Below, in pieces: positions 54,072-61,738 of a stretch of 64,000 bases of DNA. Origin of the DNA: Brytella acorum (GTDB lineage Bacteria; Pseudomonadota; Alphaproteobacteria; Acetobacterales; Acetobacteraceae); assembly GCF_029309905.1 (NCBI RefSeq), contig NZ_JARBJP010000001.1, forward strand, positions 372,001-436,000. The letters run 5' to 3'. The notes beneath the pieces were generated by a model. The model made no database searches, was not told where the DNA came from, and saw nothing but the letters and a program-made list of their open reading frames with translations. Each line of letters starts with the position of its first letter. Position 1 is the stretch's first letter. Position numbers and translations under genes: made by a program.

Positions 54072-55585
54072 CCCGCTCTTCTCTGCCTTTCCGGCGTTTT
54101 CTCATGGTCGCCAGCCTGCCGGTCCTGACGCTTGCCGCCACGCCCCTGGCGCATGCGGACAGTTTCCCGACCACGCCGCCGCCGCCGGGACCCGCGCCGG
54201 TTCTGTCGTTTCCGACTCCTGAACGCTTCACGCTTGCGAACGGTCTGGAGGTCGTTTTTGCGCGGCGCGACAAGCTGCCGCTCGTGACGGCGGAGCTCGT
54301 CATAAAATCCGGCTCGTCCGCCGATCCCGAAGGACTGGCCGGTCTTGCCGACATCACGGCGCAGATGCTGACGCACGGCGCGGGCGGGATGAGCGCCGTC
54401 GATCTCGTCTCGGCGGCCGAAGCCCTCGGAAGTTCGCTCTCGACGGAGGCCGACGAGGACAGCAGCACCATCAGCATGACCGTGCTCACGCCCAATCTGG
54501 GCAAGGCGCTGGACATGATCGGACGGGTGGCCCTCTCTCCGGATTTCGCCGGGAGCGAGTTGCAGCGCGTGAGGGGCGAGGCTTCGGACAGCGTGCGCAT
54601 GCGCCTGAGCCGTCCGGGCGCCATGGCCGCGGCGGTTGTGGGGCGGCAGGCATTCGGGAGTGGTTCCTATGGGCATCCGGAGCATGGCACGCCGACCTCC
54701 CTGGCGCGTATGACGGTCGCTGCGCTGAAGCAGTTCCATGATACCTATTATCGTCCCGACAACGCGGTGCTCGTCCTGACGGGCGATATTTCGCGCGCGG
54801 ACGCCGAGCGCCTGGCGTCGGGCCTCTTCGGAACATGGACCAGACCGAGCAGCGTGGTTCCGGCGGTTCCGGCGCCTGTGCAGCCTTCGGCGCTGGGGCG
54901 TGTCGTCGTGGTCGATCAGCCGGGCACGGGACAGGCGGGGGTCGCCGTGGCGCATCTGGTGCCCAGGCGCAATGATGCGGGCTATTACGGCGGCGTCGTC
55001 GCGAACGCGGTGCTCGGCAGCTTCTATTCGTCGCGTCTGAACGAGGAGATCCGTATCAAGCGCGGCCTCTCCTACGGGGCTTCCAGCCATTTCATGGCGT
55101 CACGCGACGCGGGTCTTTTGAGCGCTGCGATCCAGACGAAGAATCCTTCCGCGGCGGAGGTATCGTCACTGACACTGGGAGAATTCGACGGGCTGGTCAG
55201 TCGTCCTCCTTCGGAGAACGAACTGGCGGCCCGCAAGGCCACGCTTGTCGGCAACTATGGACGTTCGTTCGAGACGACCGAGGGACTCGCCTCGCGCGTG
55301 GCGCCGCTGGTTCTGTATGGGCTCGATCTGTCGGAGATCACGCGATACGTGCCTGCGATCCAGGCCGTGACGATTGGCGACGTGACGGCTTATGCCCGCG
55401 CGCATTTCGATGCCAGAGGGACGGATCTGGCCGTGGTGGGAGACGCGCGCCAGTTTCTGCCAGCCCTGCGCAGGATGCATCCGGAACTCGTGGTCATGGC
55501 GTCGTCCGATGTGGACCTCGATCGTCCGGATCTTCGGAAATCCCCGACGAAAAATCCTTCGGAGAACCCATCGCATCCGAAATGA
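54068..55585 (+). CDS. M16-family peptidase homologue without the zinc motif
   Basis: A 505-residue protein with a signal peptide (MVASLPVLTLAATPLAHA). It has the M16 fold (GLEVVFARRDKLPLVTAEL, then LADITAQMLTHGAGG) but at the HxxEH position reads LADITAQM; no zinc ligands are seen. The R/Y element of the second half is kept as KRGLSYGASSHF. It is therefore likely the substrate-binding, non-catalytic partner of the upstream M16 peptidase, as in mitochondrial-type heterodimers. The start overlaps the previous stop by four bases. The last 30 residues are polar and proline-rich. Confidence 0.87.
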   Translation: MTRSSLPFRRFLMVASLPVLTLAATPLAHADSFPTTPPPPGPAPVLSFPTPERFTLANGLEVVFARRDKLPLVTAELVIKSGSSADPEGLAGLADITAQMLTHGAGGMSAVDLVSAAEALGSSLSTEADEDSSTISMTVLTPNLGKALDMIGRVALSPDFAGSELQRVRGEASDSVRMRLSRPGAMAAAVVGRQAFGSGSYGHPEHGTPTSLARMTVAALKQFHDTYYRPDNAVLVLTGDISRADAERLASGLFGTWTRPSSVVPAVPAPVQPSALGRVVVVDQPGTGQAGVAVAHLVPRRNDAGYYGGVVANAVLGSFYSSRLNEEIRIKRGLSYGASSHFMASRDAGLLSAAIQTKNPSAAEVSSLTLGEFDGLVSRPPSENELAARKATLVGNYGRSFETTEGLASRVAPLVLYGLDLSEITRYVPAIQAVTIGDVTAYARAHFDARGTDLAVVGDARQFLPALRRMHPELVVMASSDVDLDRPDLRKSPTKNPSENPSHPK

Positions 55586-55620
55586 AATCGGAGTTATAAC
55601 TTTACCGGCATATCGAGGGG

Positions 55621-55649
55621 TCCCGACGCGGCGCAGGTCGCGGTCGGGA
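55621..55649 (+). terminator. Hairpin between the M16 pair and the M61 gene
   Basis: TCCCGAC (55621-55627) and GTCGGGA (55643-55649) form a perfect stem, with a further GCG/CGC inside after one bulge. It lies 35 bases past the M16 stop. T-content after it is modest, so the call as terminator is tentative. Confidence 0.45.
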
Positions 55650-55676
55650 TCCGTTCATTCGGAGACCCGTAGCAGC

Positions 55677-57671
55677 GTGATCAAGCATTTCCATCTTCAC
55701 CTTCTGGCGTGCACGGCGCTCGTCGCCATGTCCGGCTTCGCGTCGCTCTCCATCGGCGTCGCCCACGCCGAAACGGCGGTCCCGGCGCCGGGTCAGCCCC
55801 AGCCGGAGGCCGAGGCGCTCCCTCCCGCCATCCCGAAGCCGCTGGACAAGCCGTTTCCCGGCGCCCTGAAGCTCGCCGTGGACGCGACCGACCTCGTTCA
55901 TCATGTCATGTCGGTTCATGAGACGATCCCCGTGCCGGAAGAGGCGCGCGCCAATGGCCAGTTCATCGTGCTCTATCCGAAATGGCTGCCCGGCAATCAC
56001 TCGCCGAGCGGTTCGATTTCGGAATTCGGCGGTCTCGTGGTCAAGTCCGGCGGCAAGGTCATCGAATGGATGCGCGACCCGGTCGATGTGTTCGCTTTCC
56101 ATATTCCGGTGACCAAGACCCAGGCTTCCATCGACGTCGATTTCAAGTTGCTCTCCCCGGTCACGTCCGAAGAAGGGCGCGTCGTCATGACGCCGCACAT
56201 GGCCAATGTGCAGTGGAACCAGGTCGCGCTCTACCCGGCGGGTTATTATGCGCGCGACATCAAGATCGATGCGACCCTGAAGCTTCCGCCTGGATGGCAG
56301 GCCGCCACGGCCCTGCGTCCGGTCGGTGTCGTCACCAGCGGTTCGACGACGTTCGGGACCGTCACGTTCAACACGCTGGTGGATTCACCGGTTCTGGCGG
56401 GCGAATATGTCCGCAAGACGCTGATTTCCGCGCAGGGTGCCACGCCCGTGACGTTGAACATGGTGGCCGACAAGCCCGCTGATCTCGAATACAGCGAGGC
56501 CGAGCTTCAGGCGCATCGCAATCTCGTAACGCAGGCCATCAAGACGTTCGGCTCCCAGCATTACGACCATTACGACTTCCTGATGGCCCTGACCGACGAG
56601 CTGGGCGGTATCGGGCTGGAGCATCACCGCTCCTCCGAAGACAGCGTTTCCGAGGACTATTTCACGGACTGGGCGCATTCCTTCCCGCAGCGGGACCTGC
56701 TGGCGCATGAATACACCCATTCGTGGAACGGAAAATATCGCCGCCCTGCCGATCTGTATGGCCCGACTTTCAATGACGTCCAGCGTGGTTCTCTTCTCTG
56801 GGTTTATGAAGGACAGACGCAGTACTGGGGCAATGTGCTGGCCGCGCGCTCGGGGCTGGTCAGCAAGGAGCAGGGCCTCGACGCCCTGGGTCTGATGGCC
56901 GCGACCTACAGCCAGCAGGCCGGGCGCGAATGGCGCGCGGTCGTGGACACGACCAACGATCCGACGATATCGCAGCGTCGTCCGAAATCGTGGCGCGATT
57001 ATCAGCGTTCGGAAGACTATTATGTGGAAGGCCAGCTCGTATGGCTGGAAGCCGACACGCTGATCCGCAAGCTCACCCATGAAAGCAAGTCGCTCGACGA
57101 TTTCGCCAAGGCGTTCTTCGGAACGAATGACGGCAGCTACGTGACGAGCACTTATACATTCGACGACGTCGTGAGGACGTTGAATGGCGTGGCGCCTTAC
57201 GACTGGGCGAAATTCCTGCGCGATCGCATCTACTCCGTGCATCCGCAGCCGCCGGTCGCCGGGCTGGAGCAGGGCGGTTACCGCCTCGTCTATAGCGATA
57301 AGCCCAACGCGTTCATGGAACAGGCCGCGAAGAACCGTCACCAGCTCAACCTCATGTTCTCGCTGGGCATGAGCGTGACGAAGAAGGGCACTCTCGGGGC
57401 CGTTCACTGGGAAGGTCCCGCCTATAACGCGGGGCTGGTCGCGCATGACGAGATCGTGGCCGTGAACGGCGAGAGCTATACGCCCGAACTCCTGACCGCC
57501 GCGATCAAGGATGCCACCAAACCGACGGCGGCCCCGATCGAACTGCTGATCCGTTCCGGCGCTCATGTCCGCACGGTGAAGATCCCCTATCACGGCGGCA
57601 TGCGTTATCCGCATCTCGAGCGTATTCCCGGCACGCCGGATCGTCTGGACGCCATCTATTCCCCGCGCTGA
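55677..57671 (+). CDS. M61-family glycyl aminopeptidase-type metalloprotease with PDZ domain
   Basis: A 664-residue exported protein with signal VIKHFHLHLLACTALVAMSG (GTG start, ending VAHAE). The zinc site is HEYTHSWNGKYRRPADL with the downstream glutamate in LLWVYEGQTQYWG, as in M61 peptidases. The last 110 residues form a PDZ domain (VHWEGPAYNAGLVAHDEIVAVNGE). It cleaves N-terminal glycine or alanine residues in the periplasm. A GGAG lies 12 bases before the GTG at 55677. It sits directly behind the M16 pair, though a strong hairpin separates them. Confidence 0.88.
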   Translation: MIKHFHLHLLACTALVAMSGFASLSIGVAHAETAVPAPGQPQPEAEALPPAIPKPLDKPFPGALKLAVDATDLVHHVMSVHETIPVPEEARANGQFIVLYPKWLPGNHSPSGSISEFGGLVVKSGGKVIEWMRDPVDVFAFHIPVTKTQASIDVDFKLLSPVTSEEGRVVMTPHMANVQWNQVALYPAGYYARDIKIDATLKLPPGWQAATALRPVGVVTSGSTTFGTVTFNTLVDSPVLAGEYVRKTLISAQGATPVTLNMVADKPADLEYSEAELQAHRNLVTQAIKTFGSQHYDHYDFLMALTDELGGIGLEHHRSSEDSVSEDYFTDWAHSFPQRDLLAHEYTHSWNGKYRRPADLYGPTFNDVQRGSLLWVYEGQTQYWGNVLAARSGLVSKEQGLDALGLMAATYSQQAGREWRAVVDTTNDPTISQRRPKSWRDYQRSEDYYVEGQLVWLEADTLIRKLTHESKSLDDFAKAFFGTNDGSYVTSTYTFDDVVRTLNGVAPYDWAKFLRDRIYSVHPQPPVAGLEQGGYRLVYSDKPNAFMEQAAKNRHQLNLMFSLGMSVTKKGTLGAVHWEGPAYNAGLVAHDEIVAVNGESYTPELLTAAIKDATKPTAAPIELLIRSGAHVRTVKIPYHGGMRYPHLERIPGTPDRLDAIYSPR

Positions 57672-57684
57672 CGACGCGGGGTTG

Positions 57685-57706
57685 CGGAGCATCGTGAGAC
57701 GCTCCG
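57685..57706 (+). terminator. Terminator-like hairpin after the M61 gene
   Basis: CGGAGC (57685-57690) and GCTCCG (57701-57706) make a perfect 6-bp stem with a 10-base loop, 13 bases past the stop codon. A TTTT follows a few bases later. Confidence 0.5.
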
Positions 57707-57738
57707 GTTCATGAGATTTTCCATCAGGTCGCTTCGAC

Positions 57739-58014
57739 ATGCTCATCTGTGAACTGCCGAGCGACCGGGGGCGGAAATGGGCATGCTTCGATTTTCCATG
57801 GGGCGATCTCCCATGGGGGCAGGTCGCGACACTCGAACAGATCAAAGCGGCGATCGTGGCGTATCGTCCGGCGGTGTTCCCGGCCGTGGGGTTCAATGCG
57901 GCATTGCTGAAAGTCGGCCAGACGCGCGGTGCCCTGCGCAACGTGTCGGTATCGGACGAACTCGACCCAGACATGCCTGAGCCGTTCGTGCCTGACCTTC
58001 AGACGCGACCGTAA
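57739..58014 (+). CDS. Hypothetical protein (91 aa)
   Basis: A 91-residue soluble protein with several tryptophans and prolines near the start (WACFDFPWGDLPWGQVATLE) and an acidic, proline-rich end (DELDPDMPEPFVPDL). I recognise no family. The ribosome site is weak (AGG about ten bases before the ATG). Its 3' end overlaps that of the convergent lipoprotein gene by 16 bases. Codon use resembles the neighbours. Confidence 0.5.
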   Translation: MLICELPSDRGRKWACFDFPWGDLPWGQVATLEQIKAAIVAYRPAVFPAVGFNAALLKVGQTRGALRNVSVSDELDPDMPEPFVPDLQTRP

Positions 58015-58499
58015 CCGAAATCCGTTGGTTTGCGCGGTGCGAGACGATAGAGGAGGCCGTCCTGCGTGAGGTCCGGACGATCATGGTCCGTCGCGCGGAT
58101 CAGGAGCCGATTGGGCAGTTCGATGTAGCGCGTGACCATCGCGCCCCAGCTCGGACCGACACCGTCTGGAGACAGGACAATCAGCGCGCAGGGCACGCCG
58201 TCGATCGTCATCGGGGTGCGGGCCCATGCTCCGTTGAGATAGTCCGAGCGGGTGAAGACCGATCCCTGGCCCCAGAGCGTCTGGTAATGGATGCGATAGG
58301 TGCCGGTGCGCGCATCAGCCGCTCCGTGAAGGACGAGTTCGACGGCCAGTTGCGACTGGGGCACGGGCAGGGGCTGATAGCCGTACCAGTCGCCAAAAAT
58401 CGGACCGGATGGCATGGCGGCGCAGCCCCCGAGCGACAGGACCAGGGCGGAAACAGATACGAAGAGGTGCAATTTCTTGAAAGCTGCGAAGCCGGACAT
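57999..58499 (-). CDS. Lipoprotein of unknown function
   Basis: A 166-residue precursor with the signal FKKLHLFVSVSALVLSLGGC, whose lipobox is LGGC. The mature part is beta-rich (DWYGYQPLPVPQSQLAVELVL, YRIHYQTLWGQGSVFTRSDY) and could be a small barrel or lipocalin-like domain, but no family was recognised. It is tail-to-tail with the 91-codon gene and divergent from the Tiki/ChaN-like gene. Confidence 0.72.
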   Translation of the reverse strand: MSGFAAFKKLHLFVSVSALVLSLGGCAAMPSGPIFGDWYGYQPLPVPQSQLAVELVLHGAADARTGTYRIHYQTLWGQGSVFTRSDYLNGAWARTPMTIDGVPCALIVLSPDGVGPSWGAMVTRYIELPNRLLIRATDHDRPDLTQDGLLYRLAPRKPTDFGYGRV

Positions 58500-58768
58500 G
58501 GAGCAGTGCCTTATGGCTTCGATCGCTTGGGGTCGGGAGCGTCGGGGCAGGGGGGATCGTCGACTGCCGGGGGCTCAGGATCGGGCGGATGAAGCGCGGT
58601 GCGATCTCGCGCAGTTTCTAGGAATTCCGCCGGGCGTCAATGCTCCTGCGAGGAGCGCCCTCAAACGTGATCTCGCGCCTTCAAGTTCGGTGAGGCCACG
58701 TGCCTCGACATCCGTTGCCATTCTCCTGAACGACCATGATCGTACAAATCGTACCGTGAAGTGATCAG

Positions 58769-60082
58769 ATGCGCTATAGCTCTATCATCGCTGCTGCCTT
58801 AGGCATTCTCTTCGTGCCGACCAGCACGATGGCCTCCGGCCCTCGACAGGCGGCCCTTGCGCAGCCGGTCAGGCAGTTCGACAACGACAAGTTGATCGAA
58901 GCGTACAAGCAGTCGATCAGCGACGCATCTCACGGTCGCTATATCGATGCGTCCTATGGTCTCCTGCGAAAGCTGGGGGTCGAGCGCGCGGACGAAACCG
59001 CCGATCCCGATATTGTCGATCAGTGGGCGCAGGTCATGTCCACAATGACGGGCGTTCCCACCTTCAACACCGCTAAAGGCTCGGATTTCCATGTTCCGCA
59101 AGATCAGGTCGCGAAGCTTGAAGCATCGAGTGGTGAGCCGGCTATTCGGGAAATTGTCAGGCGCGCTCGTAATACGCGTATCGTCATTCTCGATGAAAAC
59201 CACCTCGATCCACGCGGCAGGGCATTCGGTCTGGAGGTCGCACGCGCGCTTCGCCCGCTAGGCTATACCGTACTGGCCGTCGAAGCCCTGAAGCGCGTGC
59301 CCGACGATGATGATGCGCGTCAGAAGACGGCGCAGCTCGTAGCCGACGGGTATCCCCGTCAGTCGAGTGGCTATTATTTTGATGATCCCGTGTTCGCTGA
59401 TTTCATCAGGCAATCCATTGCCTTGGGGTATCGGCCCGTCACCTACGAAAAGATCAGAGCGGACTATTCGAAGGACGCCAAGGTGGCGCAGGAACAGCGT
59501 GAACAGGATCAGGCGGATAACATTGTCGATCGTGCCGTCCGGGCATTTCCTGACGCCAAGATCCTGATCTATGTCGGCGAGCATCATGCGGCGGAGCGAC
59601 CGATCGCGGCCGAGGGTGGAGCGCTGCCGATGATGGCTGGCCTTCTAAAGCGCGCGACCGGCATCGATCCGCTGACGATCGATCAGGCGGGACTTTCCCC
59701 GGTTCCCATGAACCGCCCGGATACCGATCTTTATAAGATCGCCGCCCCGAAAGCCGTTGGCGGGTCCGTTGTGCTGATGAGGCACGGGCGGCCAGTGACA
59801 GTCGGATTGCTCGCCGGATCGGTTGACCTGCAAGTTATTCACCCGCCCGTCCGCCTGGTCCAAGGGCGACCGGATTGGCTGGCTGGTATGGCGCGCCACC
59901 CTGCCTCCATTCCGCCTGGACTTTTACGGCCCTCCGGCACACGACTTGTTCAGGCATTCATTGCTTCCGAGGGCGATGACGCGATCCCAGTGGATCAAGT
60001 GCTGGTGACCCACGGCAAGCCGGTGCCTATGTTCCTGCTGCCTGAAGCACGGGTGCGCTATGCCGTTCAGGACGTTCCATAA
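58769..60082 (+). CDS. Exported protein resembling the Tiki/ChaN/EreA-like superfamily
   Basis: A 437-residue protein with a signal peptide (MRYSSIIAAALGILFVPTSTMA). Two histidine motifs stand out: VILDENHLDPRGRAFGLEVARALRPLGY (E-N-H) and LIYVGEHHAAERPIA (G-E-H-H). Their spacing and flanking strand-helix pattern recall the ChaN haem-iron protein and Tiki/EreA-like hydrolases. That assignment is tentative. It may bind iron or haem, or hydrolyse an ester in the periplasm. It stands alone, with a 269-base divergent region upstream and a dyad immediately downstream. Confidence 0.6.
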   Translation: MRYSSIIAAALGILFVPTSTMASGPRQAALAQPVRQFDNDKLIEAYKQSISDASHGRYIDASYGLLRKLGVERADETADPDIVDQWAQVMSTMTGVPTFNTAKGSDFHVPQDQVAKLEASSGEPAIREIVRRARNTRIVILDENHLDPRGRAFGLEVARALRPLGYTVLAVEALKRVPDDDDARQKTAQLVADGYPRQSSGYYFDDPVFADFIRQSIALGYRPVTYEKIRADYSKDAKVAQEQREQDQADNIVDRAVRAFPDAKILIYVGEHHAAERPIAAEGGALPMMAGLLKRATGIDPLTIDQAGLSPVPMNRPDTDLYKIAAPKAVGGSVVLMRHGRPVTVGLLAGSVDLQVIHPPVRLVQGRPDWLAGMARHPASIPPGLLRPSGTRLVQAFIASEGDDAIPVDQVLVTHGKPVPMFLLPEARVRYAVQDVP

Positions 60083-60095
60083 TCGGCTCGCAACG

Positions 60096-60153
60096 GCTCC
60101 TGGAAAAGTGGGCGCTCTCCCGATATCCGATCGTTTTCCAAAAGAGCAGGAGC
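60096..60153. repeat. Inverted repeat after the Tiki/ChaN-like gene
   Basis: GCTCCTG (60096-60102) is complementary to CAGGAGC (60147-60153). Inside it, GGAAAA (60102-60107) is complementary to TTTTCC (60134-60139). It begins 14 bases past the stop codon. It could be a terminator or the remains of a small mobile repeat; no transposase is near. Confidence 0.4.
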
Positions 60154-60351
60154 GGCAGTTTCCCCTCAAAGCGGACATTCCAGGCTAAGCCCCTACCAGA
60201 ACGAGGGCTCAATTGAAGAACGGCGAGCCAGAGTTTATACCCGCCGCATGACGATGAGAGAAAGCCGGTCCGTGCATGTCGGCTATGGCGAGGCGACGTC
60301 GGAATGTTCCGTGCGGCCCTGCCGACGTAACGTAGCTTGGCTGATTGCATT

Positions 60352-61692
60352 GTGAAAAACCGTGCCAAAACGCCGTTTTCACGGATTATCGGGAATACGT
60401 CGGTCCTTCTGACCGGTCGTATTCTCAATGCGATATGCAGTTTCATCTATATTCCGTGGACCGTGCGCACGCTTGGCCTCGATGGTTTCGGTGTCATGCT
60501 GCTGGTGACGGTCTATGCGACGCTGATCGCGGATCTGACGCATCTCCAGTCCTGGCAACCGCTTCTGCATTACGGCACGTCGTCGTTTCGTCAGGGCAGG
60601 GACCGGTTCTTCTACAACGTGCTCGCCTTTGCGGTGCGTGCCGATTATCTCAGCGGAATTCTGGGCCTCGTCATCGGTCTGGTCGGTATTTTCGCATTTG
60701 GCGACATGATGGGCTGGCCGCGCGAGATCCGTCCGACGGCGGCGTGGTGCATGATCACCCTGCTGTTCATGAATATGAGCTGGTCGATCGGCGTCATGAG
60801 GCTGCTCAATCGCTTCAAACTTTCGACGACATTCGAGTTCGTGGCGACGATGGTACGGACGCTGGGGAGCTTCATCGGTTACGAGCTGCATTGCGGGGTG
60901 AAATTCTTCATCGTGATGTGGTGTGTCAGCCAGGTCGTGCAGTTCATCTGCAATACGACAATGGGCATCATCCTCGTGCGCCGGAATGTCAGTTCGCCCT
61001 TTCCATGGAAAGAGCTTTTCCTGCCATCCGCGCCCATTCCGGGAGCCTGGAAGCTGATGCTCGGCACGAGCGCCAGTCAGGCGATCGTCTCGCTGCTGCG
61101 CCCGATTTCGACGCTGATCGTCGGTGCCAGGCTCGGGGCCGCCGATGCCGCGATTTTCAGGGTTGCCATGCAGGTGACCAGCGCGCTGGCCAAACCCGCG
61201 ACCGTGCTTCTGCCTGCCATGTATCCGGAGTTCGTGAGGCTGCGTGACGAGGAGGACTGGAGCGGCCTGCGCGCGACGATCTTTCGCATTCTCAAGGCGG
61301 TCGGGCTGTTTTCAGTGGCCGTCATCCTCGTGGCGCTTCTGTTTGGCGGCCCGATCCTGGACTTCATGCTGCACCGCCATTCCGCGGGCGGTGGCGTGCT
61401 GATCGGAATTCTTGCGCTGAGTGCGATGATCGATATTTCGATCATTCCGTTCGAACCGCTTCTGACCGTGATCGGTCACGTGGGTTATGTTCTGCGCTGC
61501 AAGGTCGCAACGCTCGTCATCGACGTGCCGCTGCTCTTCGCGGCGATGTATTTATGGGGGATCGACGGCGCGGCGATCGGATCGGTCGTGGCCTCCATGA
61601 TCCTGTTCGGGCTCCTCGGCGGCAGGGCGGCGAAGCTTCTGTTCGGGCGGCATGACGGGGCGGCCATGACCGCCCCGGTCCGCAGAATCTGA
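60352..61692 (+). CDS. Wzx-type polysaccharide flippase (MOP superfamily)
   Basis: A 446-residue inner-membrane protein with about twelve hydrophobic helices. It has the typical start SRIIGNTSVLLTGRILNAICSFIYIPWTVRTLGLDGFG (read in parts), family-like for O-antigen flippases. It would move undecaprenyl-linked sugar units across the membrane. The start is uncertain: GTG at 60352 or TTG at 60337; neither has a clear ribosome site. No sugar-polymer genes are adjacent, although the giant glycosyltransferase at 1.3-5.1 kb is in the same window. A hairpin follows the stop. Confidence 0.82.
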   Translation: MKNRAKTPFSRIIGNTSVLLTGRILNAICSFIYIPWTVRTLGLDGFGVMLLVTVYATLIADLTHLQSWQPLLHYGTSSFRQGRDRFFYNVLAFAVRADYLSGILGLVIGLVGIFAFGDMMGWPREIRPTAAWCMITLLFMNMSWSIGVMRLLNRFKLSTTFEFVATMVRTLGSFIGYELHCGVKFFIVMWCVSQVVQFICNTTMGIILVRRNVSSPFPWKELFLPSAPIPGAWKLMLGTSASQAIVSLLRPISTLIVGARLGAADAAIFRVAMQVTSALAKPATVLLPAMYPEFVRLRDEEDWSGLRATIFRILKAVGLFSVAVILVALLFGGPILDFMLHRHSAGGGVLIGILALSAMIDISIIPFEPLLTVIGHVGYVLRCKVATLVIDVPLLFAAMYLWGIDGAAIGSVVASMILFGLLGGRAAKLLFGRHDGAAMTAPVRRI

Positions 61693-61694
61693 CG

Positions 61695-61714
61695 GGAGGC
61701 ATGCGCGCGCCTCC
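61695..61714. terminator. Hairpin between convergent flippase and DPP4-like genes
   Basis: GGAGGC (61695-61700) and GCCTCC (61709-61714) form a perfect 6-bp stem; GGG before and CCC after extend the GC clamp. On the forward strand a T-rich stretch (ATCTTTCTCT) follows. Confidence 0.5.
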
Positions 61715-61738
61715 GCCCCAATCTTTCTCTGCTGAACG

